A stretch of DNA of 37,573 nucleotides from Gammaproteobacteria bacterium (GTDB lineage: Bacteria > Pseudomonadota > Gammaproteobacteria > Ga0077536). Made by a program: the position numbers and the translations under genes. The stretch is from positions 1 to 37,573 of the forward strand of contig JALRCR010000011.1 in the NCBI GenBank assembly GCA_023257255.1, in the 5' to 3' direction. Of this stretch, positions 7,227-15,002 are shown in pieces; positions within the stretch are counted from its first letter, which is position 1, and each line of letters opens with the position of its first letter. The notes under the pieces were generated by a model, which was given only the letters and a program-made list of their open reading frames with translations, searched no databases and was not told the origin of the DNA.

Positions 7227-8969
7227 TTATTGCGTTTCCTCGCGTTGCAGGCGGTGCAGTCGTGCGTACAAGCCGCCCGCCGCCAGCAGTTCCTTGTGGC
7301 TACCCTGTTCCACAATCTGCCCTTGGTCAACCACCACAATCCGGTCGCAGGCCTCGATGGTCGACAGACGGTGGGCAACGATGAGGCAGGTGCGGCCTTC
7401 CCGCAGCACGCCCAGCGCCTGCTGGATGCGGCGTTCGCTTTCGGCGTCCAGCGCGGAAGTGGCCTCGTCCAGAATCAGGATGGGTGCGTTTTTAAGCAGC
7501 GCGCGGGCGATGGCGAGCCGCTGCCGCTGGCCGCCCGACAGGCGCAGGCCGTCGTCGCCAATCACGGTATCGAAACCTTGCGGCAGGCCGCGCACGAACT
7601 CGGTCACAAAGGCCGCATCGGCGGCAGCTTCGATCTCGGCATCGGACTTTTCGCGGAGCGCACCGTAGGCAATGTTGTGGCGGATGGTGTCGTTGAAGAG
7701 CACCACATGCTGGCCGACGTAGGCAATGGCGTCGCGCAGGCCGGCCAGATCCAGCGTGTCGACGGGCACGCCGTCGACCAGAATCTGCCCGGCTTGGGGC
7801 GTGTAAAAACGCGGCACCAGGTTGACCAGACTGGTTTTGCCGCCGCCCGAGGGGCCGACCAGCGCCACCGATTCTCCGGCCCTGATGTGCAGATCAACAT
7901 CGCGGAGGATGGTGCGCTCGTCATAGCCAAAACTGAGTCCCTTGAAGCTGATCTCCCCGCGCACCGGCACCGGCAGTCGCGCGCTGCCGCTGGCTTCGGG
8001 CGCTTCGTCCATCAGCGCGAAAAAGCTCTCGCTGGCGGCGAGTCCGCGCTGCAGATGCTCGTTGACCCCGGTGACCCGTTTGATCGGCGCAAGCAGCATG
8101 GCGGTGGCGGCAACGAAAGACACAAAGTCGCCGCGCGACAGATGGCCGGCGGCCGCCTCGCGAAGGGCAAACGCCATCATCACGCCCAGCCCCAGCGCGA
8201 TGATCACCTGCAGCGCGGGTTCGGTGGCGGCGGCCGTGCCCACCACTTTCATCTGCAGCTTGCGGGCGTTGTTGATGGCCCGGCCGAAGCGTTCGGTCTC
8301 GTAGGCCGCGCCGCCAAACACTTTGACATCCCGATGCCCGCCGATGACTTCCTCGGCGACGATCGTGATTTCCCCCATCGAGTCCTGCAGGCGCCGGCTG
8401 CTGTTGCGCAGGCGCTGCGAGACATGCGCGATCAGGAGCGCGATAAACGGCCCCATCACCAGCAGGAACAGCGCCAGGCGCCAGTTGAGAAAGAGCATGT
8501 AGCCAATCAGCGCTACCAGCAGCACCGCGTCTTTGACCAGCACGGTCAGCACATGGGTGGCGGCCTGCGCGACCTGCGCGACGTCGAAGGTGAACTTCGA
8601 CAGCAGCTCGCCCGTGGCGCGCTGGTCGTAGAAGCGGGCGGGCAGGGCGATCAGGCGATGAAACATCTGGCGCCGGATATCCATCATCACGTGCTGGGCA
8701 ACCGAGGTCAGGCCAACGGTCGCGATGTAGCTCAGGCCGCCGCGCAGGGCCAAAAGGCCCATCAGCGCGAGCGGAATCAGCACGAACTGCAGGCCCCGGT
8801 CGGTGCCGAATTCGTGATCCACGAGGTAGCGCAGGAAGGCCGGCAGGATCCATTCGGTCGCGCCCAGCGACACCATGCCGAACAGCGACCAGAGAAAAAC
8901 GGTGCGGTGGGGACGTAGATAGCCGAGCAGGCGGAGGTACAGCTGTGTGCTGTCGGTCGCGGGATTCAT
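7227..8969 (-). CDS. msbA: Lipid A/phospholipid flippase ABC transporter MsbA
   Basis: A 580-residue half-transporter, close in length to E. coli MsbA. An N-terminal six-helix membrane domain (about 20-310) is followed by the ATPase domain with Walker A GPSGGGKTS (372-380), the signature LSGGQRQR from 477, Walker B ILILDEATSALD (497-508) and the H-loop IVAHRLSTIE. It is expected to act as a homodimer in the inner membrane, flipping lipid A core toward the periplasm for LPS export. The ATG at 8969 is chosen because the longer frame would extend across the divergent phosphoribulokinase promoter region and lacks family similarity. No lpxK follows it here, unlike the common msbA-lpxK pair; an EAL-domain gene follows instead. 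Confidence 0.9.
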   Translation of the reverse strand: MNPATDSTQLYLRLLGYLRPHRTVFLWSLFGMVSLGATEWILPAFLRYLVDHEFGTDRGLQFVLIPLALMGLLALRGGLSYIATVGLTSVAQHVMMDIRRQMFHRLIALPARFYDQRATGELLSKFTFDVAQVAQAATHVLTVLVKDAVLLVALIGYMLFLNWRLALFLLVMGPFIALLIAHVSQRLRNSSRRLQDSMGEITIVAEEVIGGHRDVKVFGGAAYETERFGRAINNARKLQMKVVGTAAATEPALQVIIALGLGVMMAFALREAAAGHLSRGDFVSFVAATAMLLAPIKRVTGVNEHLQRGLAASESFFALMDEAPEASGSARLPVPVRGEISFKGLSFGYDERTILRDVDLHIRAGESVALVGPSGGGKTSLVNLVPRFYTPQAGQILVDGVPVDTLDLAGLRDAIAYVGQHVVLFNDTIRHNIAYGALREKSDAEIEAAADAAFVTEFVRGLPQGFDTVIGDDGLRLSGGQRQRLAIARALLKNAPILILDEATSALDAESERRIQQALGVLREGRTCLIVAHRLSTIEACDRIVVVDQGQIVEQGSHKELLAAGGLYARLHRLQREETQ

Positions 8970-8974
8970 CACGC

Positions 8975-8980
8975 TACTAT
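8975..8980 (+). promoter_or_regulatory. Possible -10 element for the phosphoribulokinase gene
   Basis: TACTAT lies just inside the 79-base gap between the divergent msbA and phosphoribulokinase starts and would place the transcript start near 8987, the first base of the inverted repeat. The matching -35 region is poor, so this is only a candidate. Confidence 0.25.
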
Positions 8981-8986
8981 GCCCAA

Positions 8987-9015
8987 GGCCCCGCGGCTTT
9001 GCATCCCGCGGGGCC
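8987..9015. repeat. Perfect 10-bp inverted repeat in the msbA / phosphoribulokinase divergent region
   Basis: GGCCCCGCGG (8987-8996) is matched exactly by CCGCGGGGCC (9006-9015) around a 9-base loop. It occupies the only gap between two divergently transcribed genes. It could be a dimeric-regulator operator, or a stable hairpin in the leader of the phosphoribulokinase mRNA. No T-run follows, so a terminator role is unlikely. Confidence 0.7.
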
Positions 9016-9048
9016 CCTGCTAGCCGAGGCGTGAAAGGCGCGCAAACG

Positions 9049-9936
9049 ATGAGCGAACAACATCCAATCGTGGCCGTAACCGGTTCCTCCGGCGCCGGCA
9101 CGTCCAGCGTGACCACCGCCTTCCGGCACATTTTTGAGCGCGAAAACCTGCGCGCGGCCTGGATTGAGGGCGATAGTTTTCACCGTCACGACCGCGCTGC
9201 GATGGCGGTCGAGGTGGAGCGCGCGGCCGGTGAAGGCCGCACGCTCACGCATTTCGGGCCCGACGGCAATCTCTTCGACCAGCTGGTGGGTCTGTTTTCC
9301 GACTACGCCGCGCGCGGCGAGGGCAAGCGCCGTCGCTATCTGCACACCCAGGCCGATGCCGATCGTCACGGCGGGGCGCCGGGGACCTTCACGCCCTGGG
9401 CACCCCTGCCAACCGGCACCGATGTGTTGTTCTACGAAGGCTTGCACGGCGGACTGGTCACCGAGCAGCACGACGTCGCCCGCTATGTGGACCTGCTGAT
9501 CGGCGTGGTGCCCATCATCAATCTGGAGTGGATTCAGAAAATCCACCGCGACCGCGCGGTGCGCGGCTACAGCGCCGAGACCGCGACCCAGATGATCCTG
9601 CGTCGCATGCCCGACTACGTGCATTACATCTGCCCGCAGTTCTCGCGGACCGATATCAACTTCCAGCGCGTGCCCACCATCGATACCTCGAATCCCTTCA
9701 CCGCGACGGAGATTCCGACCAACGACGAGAGCATGGTCGTCATCCAGATCGCCAACCTGCAGAAAATCAAACCGGATTTCCGCGCCCTGCTTGAGATGCT
9801 GCAGGGGTCGTTTATGTCGCGACCGGACACGCTGGTGGTGCCGGCGGGCAAGAACGTGTTCGCGATGGAGCTGTTGCTGGCGCCGGCGATAGGCCGGCTG
9901 ATCGAGCGGCGCAATCGCTTGCGCGGCGCGTCCTAG
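9049..9936 (+). CDS. prkB: Phosphoribulokinase family protein (PrkB-like)
   Basis: A 295-residue kinase with the P-loop GSSGAGTS (12-19), IEGDSFHRHDR, FYEGLHGG, GVVPIINLEWIQKIHRD and FSRTDINFQRVPT, all diagnostic of proteobacterial phosphoribulokinases. The family phosphorylates ribulose 5-phosphate to ribulose 1,5-bisphosphate for the Calvin cycle. Several stretches, such as HFGPDGN and TFTPWAPLP, look more like E. coli-type PrkB, a paralogue of unclear role in bacteria lacking RuBisCO. No cbb genes are in the window, so I would not assume autotrophy. The ATG at 9049 is chosen over a 34-codon extension because the extension crosses the inverted repeat and the msbA start. The stop codon overlaps that of convergent hemY (CTAG at 9933-9936). 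Confidence 0.85.
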   Translation: MSEQHPIVAVTGSSGAGTSSVTTAFRHIFERENLRAAWIEGDSFHRHDRAAMAVEVERAAGEGRTLTHFGPDGNLFDQLVGLFSDYAARGEGKRRRYLHTQADADRHGGAPGTFTPWAPLPTGTDVLFYEGLHGGLVTEQHDVARYVDLLIGVVPIINLEWIQKIHRDRAVRGYSAETATQMILRRMPDYVHYICPQFSRTDINFQRVPTIDTSNPFTATEIPTNDESMVVIQIANLQKIKPDFRALLEMLQGSFMSRPDTLVVPAGKNVFAMELLLAPAIGRLIERRNRLRGAS

Positions 9937-11150
9937 CGCTCCAGCACGCCCTGCAGCCGTCGCACGCCGACTGTTTCACCCAAGCTGGCGGCGGTGGCAT
10001 GACGCAGGCCCTCGTCGCGGTGACGGGCGGCGAGCTGCGACTCGCCGAGCGCCTCACAGGCGTCTGCCAGCAGCCGCCAGGCCAGCGCCGAGGGCGCCAG
10101 CGCTACCAGCGCTTCCAGATAGCCGCGGGCCTTGCCCCACAGCTGCTGCGACAGGCAGAGCCGGCCCAGACTGAGCAACAGGCCGGCGTCGTCCGGATGA
10201 CTGTCACGCCAGCGTTCGGCCCGGGTCAGGGCGCCCCGCACCTCGGCGCCGTTGAGCTCGCCGTACAGGGCGACCAGACGCGGATCCCAGTGCGCATCAA
10301 GCGCCTTGCGCAGGACTTCCTCCGCCGCGGCATGGGTGCCGGCACCAATCAGGGCGCGAGCGTAAGCGGCCACCACGGCCGGATTGCTGCGCAGGCCTTT
10401 GCCCAGACCGGACCAGATCTGCGCCAGCGCGGCGGGTGCCGGATCGCCACGCAGGCGGCGTATCGCGAGTTCGGCTTCCATCTCGTCCAGCCGCCCCGCC
10501 GGCTGCACGTGCTGTTTGCGCAGCCGCGGCAGGAGCGCCGCCAGTTCTTCGTCCCGACCCTGCAGTGCGAACAGGCGCTGGCGCAGCAGCAGCACGGCGG
10601 GTTTGTCGGCATGCTGCGTCAGCAAGGGCGCGAGCGCGGCTTCGGCGTCCGCCAGCTGCCCGTCGTCCAGCAGCATTTCGGTCCGTCGCACGCCCAGCGC
10701 CAGGCTTTCTTCCGGCGTGCCGCCGGCGGCCAGCGCCAGCAGCGCGTCGCGGCGGTCGCCGGCCTGTTGTGCATGGGCGGCCTGCGCGGCGGCCAGATAT
10801 TGCAGCCGGGAACGCTGGCCGCCCTTGCCCAGCAGGCGTTCGGCGCGCGCAAAATCGCCGGCGGCCAGCGCCAGCAGCCCGCTTTCAACGCGCTCCAGTG
10901 TCAATCGGCGTTGCCGCGCGTCCCGCCAGCGCCGCAGCCGCGAGCGCAGGGTTAGCAGGCGCCACAGGGTGCGCAGAAGCCAGGCCAGCAGCAGGCCGCC
11001 CAGCACCACCGCCACCACGAACAGGCTAAGACTCATCCGCAACGCGGTGCCGTCCACGCTGATCGCGACCACGCCGGGGTGGGCGAGGATGAACTGGCCG
11101 ACGCTCACCGCCCCGATCAGGGCGATAAGCACCAGCAGCAGGAGTTTCAC
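9933..11150 (-). CDS. hemY: Haem biosynthesis operon protein HemY (TPR membrane protein)
   Basis: A 405-residue protein with two N-terminal membrane helices (about 2-22 and 40-63) and a long alanine/leucine-rich helical remainder typical of tetratricopeptide repeats. This is the proteobacterial HemY found in hem operons; it is unrelated to the HemY protoporphyrinogen oxidase of Bacillus. Its biochemical role is not settled; it has been linked to coordination of late haem synthesis. It starts at GTG, and the GTGA overlap with the hemX stop (11147-11150) indicates translational coupling. It is the last gene of hemCDXY, and its stop overlaps the convergent phosphoribulokinase stop, so there is no room for an ordinary terminator between the two. 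Confidence 0.9.
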   Translation of the reverse strand: MKLLLLVLIALIGAVSVGQFILAHPGVVAISVDGTALRMSLSLFVVAVVLGGLLLAWLLRTLWRLLTLRSRLRRWRDARQRRLTLERVESGLLALAAGDFARAERLLGKGGQRSRLQYLAAAQAAHAQQAGDRRDALLALAAGGTPEESLALGVRRTEMLLDDGQLADAEAALAPLLTQHADKPAVLLLRQRLFALQGRDEELAALLPRLRKQHVQPAGRLDEMEAELAIRRLRGDPAPAALAQIWSGLGKGLRSNPAVVAAYARALIGAGTHAAAEEVLRKALDAHWDPRLVALYGELNGAEVRGALTRAERWRDSHPDDAGLLLSLGRLCLSQQLWGKARGYLEALVALAPSALAWRLLADACEALGESQLAARHRDEGLRHATAASLGETVGVRRLQGVLER

Positions 11151-12166
11151 GGCTGGCCCCCGGCGCGTGCGGCGGCGTCGGCCACCGCCGGGGCGCTGAG
11201 CGCCGGCAGCTGCGGGTTCAGGTCGGTCTCGCGCAGCGCGTTCAGGCGTTTGACGGCGGCGGCCACCTCAGGCGTCTGCGCGTCGAAGGCCGCCTGCAGT
11301 GCGGCGGTGGCCGCGCTCAGCGCCGCGTCGCGCGCGCTGGCATCACGCGCAAGCACGGCGAGTCGCGCCAGATCGAGGCCAAGCCGCAGGCGCTGGCGGG
11401 CGAGCGCCGCGCCCTCGGGGTCAAGCAGCGGATCGGGCGCGCCATCGAGCTGGCGAATTTCAATCAGACCGCGCAGGTCCTGCCACAGTCTGGCCGGCAG
11501 GTCACGCCAGCCGGCCGCGGGCGGGGTCGCGTCAGGCACGGCGGCGGGCGCTGCGCTGGGCCGCGCCGGCCATTGTCCGGCGGCGGCCGACAAGGCCGCC
11601 AGTTCGCCCGCCAATCCGTTCAAATCGGCGTCGTGAAACGCCGCGAGCTGGGCCAAATCCTGACCGATGGCCACCGCCAGCGCGCCCTGGCCGGCCGGCA
11701 GGCGGCTCCGAGCCAGATTGAGTGCGGCGCTTGCGCCGGCGGTGTCGCGCGCCAGCAGCAGGCGTTGCTCGGCGAGGCCCACGAGCGCGCGGACCTCGGC
11801 CAGCGCGAGGGCCTCGAACGCACCCGCGTCGGCGCGCGGGGTGGCCGCGACGCGCGCCTCCAGCGCCGTCGTGCGGGCGGTCTGCGCCTGCAACTCCGCG
11901 CGCGTCTTGTCCTGCGTCTCCTGCAGCGTCTGCAGGGCCGACTGCAAGCTCAGGACGCCGCTACCGCTTTGCTGGTGCTGGCTGCGGAGTGAGTCCAGCG
12001 CGCTATCGAGCCCGGCAACCCGCGCCTGCAGCGCGGCCGTTTGTTCGACCGCGTAGTAGCCAACCGCCGCGAGTGCGCCACTCACCCCAAGGCCAAGCAC
12101 CAACAGCCAGCGACCGCGGCGCGGGGCGCGCGCCGGTGCCGGCGGCAAAACGGGTTTATCGTCCAT
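11147..12166 (-). CDS. hemX: HemX-like inner-membrane protein (uroporphyrinogen-III C-methyltransferase-like annotation)
   Basis: A 339-residue protein with a short proline-rich cytoplasmic start, one membrane helix (about 18-41), a coiled-coil stretch rich in Q, A, L and R (about 43-105), and a helical C-terminal domain containing EVRALVGLAEQRLLL and DLPARLWQDLRGLIEIR, matching the HemX family. HemX proteins are often labelled as uroporphyrinogen methyltransferases, but no SAM-binding motif is visible and the function is unproven. The gene overlaps the end of hemD by 11 bases and its stop overlaps the hemY start, so it is a fully coupled member of the haem operon. Confidence 0.88.
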   Translation of the reverse strand: MDDKPVLPPAPARAPRRGRWLLVLGLGVSGALAAVGYYAVEQTAALQARVAGLDSALDSLRSQHQQSGSGVLSLQSALQTLQETQDKTRAELQAQTARTTALEARVAATPRADAGAFEALALAEVRALVGLAEQRLLLARDTAGASAALNLARSRLPAGQGALAVAIGQDLAQLAAFHDADLNGLAGELAALSAAAGQWPARPSAAPAAVPDATPPAAGWRDLPARLWQDLRGLIEIRQLDGAPDPLLDPEGAALARQRLRLGLDLARLAVLARDASARDAALSAATAALQAAFDAQTPEVAAAVKRLNALRETDLNPQLPALSAPAVADAAARAGGQP

Positions 12167-12962
12167 CTTCTACCCAGCGCTCCAGCGCATTCAGCAGGCT
12201 GCTATCGCCCGGGTTGTCGACCACAGTCGGCGGCTGGGTGAAACCCAGTCGCGCCACTTCCAATGCCGTCCGCGCGCCGGCCACCAGCAGCGGCATGTCG
12301 TAGAGGCGGTCCAGCTTTTCGGCGTCGATTTGCGCCGCCAGATTATTGAGCGACTCGAGGCTCGTGATGAGGCCAAGGTCCGGCTGGCGCACCTGATGCG
12401 CGCGTAGGATCTCCGACAGCGGGGTGCTTGGCGCCGAGCGCGTATAGACCTCGCAAAAATCGACGCTGGCGCCGCGCTGCTGCAGCTTTTGCCCCAGCAA
12501 TTCCCGGCCACCCACGCCGCGCACCAGCAGCACGCGCTTGCCGTTGACCTCGCCCGCGGCGAGGCCCGGCAGCTTCAGCAGGCCTTCGCTGGTGAAATCG
12601 TTGCAAGGCATGATGACCTTGCTTACCCCCAGCGTGGCGAGTTGCGCGCCGCTGCCCGCCCCCACCGCGTACACCGCGCAATGCGCCAGCGTCTGACGCT
12701 CGGCCGCGATCAGGCGAACGCCGAACTCGGCGGCGTTGCGGCTGAGAAAAATGACGATCTGGTAGTCGGCCAGACGCCGCACCAGCGCGCGCGGTGCGGG
12801 CTCTTCCAGTCGGGGGGTAATGACGATCATCGGGGCGAAGATAGCCTGCCCGCCGCGCGCCTTGATGGCGGCGATCAGGCTTTGCGCCTGTTCCTCGGGG
12901 CGAGTGACCAGCACTGAATATCCTTCAAGGCTGCGCGAGTCCGGCGGCTGGCTGTCGTTCAT
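12156..12962 (-). CDS. hemD: Uroporphyrinogen-III synthase HemD
   Basis: A 268-residue protein whose start, GYSVLVTRPEEQAQSLIAAI, is the conserved HemD opening, followed by a two-lobed pattern with IVIFLSRNAAEFGV in lobe one and LLVRGVGGRELL with LITSLESLNNL in lobe two. The enzyme cyclises hydroxymethylbilane with inversion of ring D to give uroporphyrinogen III, the precursor of haem, sirohaem and cobalamin. It lies 38 bases after hemC, the enzyme of the preceding step, and overlaps hemX. Overall sequence conservation in this family is low, so operon position adds much of the confidence. Confidence 0.92.
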   Translation of the reverse strand: MNDSQPPDSRSLEGYSVLVTRPEEQAQSLIAAIKARGGQAIFAPMIVITPRLEEPAPRALVRRLADYQIVIFLSRNAAEFGVRLIAAERQTLAHCAVYAVGAGSGAQLATLGVSKVIMPCNDFTSEGLLKLPGLAAGEVNGKRVLLVRGVGGRELLGQKLQQRGASVDFCEVYTRSAPSTPLSEILRAHQVRQPDLGLITSLESLNNLAAQIDAEKLDRLYDMPLLVAGARTALEVARLGFTQPPTVVDNPGDSSLLNALERWVEDGR

Positions 12963-13000
12963 GCGCTCCCCTTTTGCTCTGGTGCGGCATCCGGCCGCGC

Positions 13001-13939
13001 TCAGTGTGCCCCAATGGCGGCCAGCAGGGCGGCCGCGCCGTCGGCGAGCAGCGCGTCGCCGACCGCGGTGCCGAGGCTTGCCGCCTCTTGCCGCCGACCT
13101 CGCCGCACGGCGCGGATCACCTGCCGGCCATCGAGACTCGCGACCAGGCCTTCGATCTGCAGCGTTTCACCGGTGAGGGTGGCGTGCCCCGCAATCGGCA
13201 CCTGACAGCCGCCCTGCAGGCGCGCGTTCAGCGCCCGCTCGGCGGCCAGCGCATCGGTGGCGTCCGCGTCGCGCAGCATCTCGATCAGGCCCTCGACCCG
13301 CGCGTCGCCGCGCCGGCATTCCAGGCCGATGATGCCCTGCCCAATCGCCGGCAGCATCTGCGTCGGCGCAAAGGACTGGCTGATGCCGCCGGTTAGCCCC
13401 AGCCGCTTCAGTCCGGCGTGCGCCAGGACGATGCCGGCGAAATCGCCGTCTGCCAGTTTCTGCAGCCGGGTAGTGACATTGCCGCGCAGGTCGCGCAGTT
13501 CAAGGTCGGGCCGCAGCAGCGCGAGCTGGCTGCGCCGACGCAGGCTCGAAGTGCCCACCACCGCGCCCTGCGGCAACGCGGCCAGCCCGCCTGGCGGCGA
13601 GACCAGACAGTCGCGCGGGTCTTCCCGCGTCAGGACCACCGGAATATGCAATTCGGCCGGCAGTTCGACCGGCACGTCTTTCATGGAATGCACCGCCAGA
13701 TCCGCCTCGCCCGCCAGCATCGCCTGCTCAAGTTCTTTGACGAACAGGCCTTTGCCGCCGATTTTGGCCAGCGGGGTGTCGAGAATGCGGTCGCCGGTGG
13801 TCTTCAGGATGAGGAGTTCGACCTTGAGGCCGGGGTGCGCGGCTTCAAGCCGCGCCTTGACGTGTTCGGCCTGCCACAGCGCGAGCTGGCTGCCGCGGGT
13901 GGCGATGCGCACGAGGGAAGAGTGCGAGCTCGTCGTCAT
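13001..13939 (-). CDS. hemC: Porphobilinogen deaminase (hydroxymethylbilane synthase) HemC
   Basis: A 312-residue enzyme with RIATRGSQLALWQA at the start, HSMKDVP with the catalytic aspartate at 88, GTSSLRRRSQL with the substrate-binding arginines, and LQGGCQVP with the dipyrromethane-attachment cysteine at 245. It polymerises four porphobilinogens to hydroxymethylbilane in the cytoplasm. GAGGT is 6 bases before the ATG. As first gene of hemCDXY it carries the operon's likely promoter in the 87-base gap shared with divergent gshB. Confidence 0.97.
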   Translation of the reverse strand: MTTSSHSSLVRIATRGSQLALWQAEHVKARLEAAHPGLKVELLILKTTGDRILDTPLAKIGGKGLFVKELEQAMLAGEADLAVHSMKDVPVELPAELHIPVVLTREDPRDCLVSPPGGLAALPQGAVVGTSSLRRRSQLALLRPDLELRDLRGNVTTRLQKLADGDFAGIVLAHAGLKRLGLTGGISQSFAPTQMLPAIGQGIIGLECRRGDARVEGLIEMLRDADATDALAAERALNARLQGGCQVPIAGHATLTGETLQIEGLVASLDGRQVIRAVRRGRRQEAASLGTAVGDALLADGAAALLAAIGAH

Positions 13940-13979
13940 GCGTACCTCGTGCCGACCGATTCAGCGGAAAACGGCGCGT

Positions 13980-14008
13980 ATGCTAAGGTGCCCCTCCCCA
14001 CACGGCAA
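13980..14008 (-). promoter_or_regulatory. Candidate sigma70-type promoter for hemCDXY
   Basis: Read on the minus strand, TTGCCG (complement of 14003-14008) is followed after 17 bases by TAGCAT (complement of 13980-13985). Each hexamer matches the sigma70 consensus at 4 of 6 positions with ideal spacing, about 40 bases before the hemC ATG. The same stretch read on the plus strand contains TATGCTAAGG, which could serve as an extended -10 for gshB, so the two promoters may overlap. Confidence 0.4.
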
Positions 14009-14026
14009 CCGGAAAGCGCGGGCGCA

Positions 14027-14986
14027 ATGACCATCAGACTCGGCGTGATCATGGATCCGATTGAGCGGATCAATCCCAAGAAAGACACCACGCTCGGGCT
14101 GCTGCTGGCCGCGCAGGCGCGTGGTTTCGAGCTGCATTACATGGAAATGGGCGACCTCACGCTGCGCGACGGCGCGGCGCTGGCCCACATGAAGCCGCTG
14201 ACCGTCCACGATTCCTATACCCACTGGCACGATTTCACCGGCGAGGCCGTGCGCCGGCCGCTGGCCGAGCTCGACGTGATCCTGATGCGCAAGGATCCGC
14301 CCTTCGACACCGAATACATCTTCAGTACCTACCTGCTGGAGCGCGCGCAGGCGCGCGGCACGCTGGTGGTCAACGACCCGCGCAGCCTGCGCGACGCCAA
14401 CGAAAAACTTTTCACCGCCTGGTTTGCCGACGTCTGCCCGCCCACGCTGGTCGCGCGACGCATGAGCAATCTGCGCGAGTTTCTGGCCGAGCACGAAGAC
14501 ATCGTGCTGAAGCCGCTGGACGGCATGGGCGGCTCTTCGGTGTTCCGCATCAAGCTGGGCGACCCCAATGCCAGCGTAATCATGGAAACCCTGACCGCCC
14601 ACGAGACCCGCTTCTGCATGGCCCAGCGCTATCTGCGGGCGATTCTCGACGGCGACAAGCGCATTCTCATCGTCGACGGCGAGCCCGTGCCCTACGCGCT
14701 GGCGCGCATTCCCGCGGCCGGCGAACTGCGCGGCAATCTGGCCGCCGGCGGGCGCGGCGAAGGCCGGCCCCTGACGGCCCGCGACCGCGAAATCTGCGCC
14801 CGCGTGGCGCCGGAACTGCGCGCCCGTGGCCTCCTGTTTGTGGGCCTTGATGTGATTGGCGACTACCTGACCGAAATCAACGTCACCAGCCCGACCTGCG
14901 CGCGCGAGCTGGAAGCCCAGTTCGACCTCAAGATTGGCGACCAGCTGATGGCGGCGATCGTGGCCCGTCTGGGACGCGAGTCCTGA
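14027..14986 (+). CDS. gshB: Glutathione synthetase GshB
   Basis: A 319-residue ATP-grasp ligase, close to the usual 316. The start, IRLGVIMDPIERINPKKDTT, is the family's substrate-domain opening; NDPRSLRDANEKL, VLKPLDGMGGSSVFR (ATP-grasp glycine loop) and GDYLTEINVTSPT (metal-binding glutamate and asparagine) follow in order. It joins glycine to gamma-glutamylcysteine to make glutathione. The frame is open for 203 codons upstream, but that stretch is antisense to hemC; the ATG at 14027 gives exact family length. It is followed by tonB after 16 bases and heads the plus-strand run through pyrK. It supplies the cofactor for the GST and probably the glutaredoxin in this window. Confidence 0.96.
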   Translation: MTIRLGVIMDPIERINPKKDTTLGLLLAAQARGFELHYMEMGDLTLRDGAALAHMKPLTVHDSYTHWHDFTGEAVRRPLAELDVILMRKDPPFDTEYIFSTYLLERAQARGTLVVNDPRSLRDANEKLFTAWFADVCPPTLVARRMSNLREFLAEHEDIVLKPLDGMGGSSVFRIKLGDPNASVIMETLTAHETRFCMAQRYLRAILDGDKRILIVDGEPVPYALARIPAAGELRGNLAAGGRGEGRPLTARDREICARVAPELRARGLLFVGLDVIGDYLTEINVTSPTCARELEAQFDLKIGDQLMAAIVARLGRES

Positions 14987-15002
14987 GGCGACGCGGGCAG
15001 GC

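Noticed and set aside
7143..8918. A 591-codon open frame antisense to msbA
   Set aside because: Q/H/R/G-rich composition typical of a GC-rich antisense shadow; msbA on the other strand has every ABC motif.
9049..9936. Evidence of autotrophy from the phosphoribulokinase
   Set aside because: No RuBisCO or other cbb gene is visible, and the sequence looks PrkB-like.
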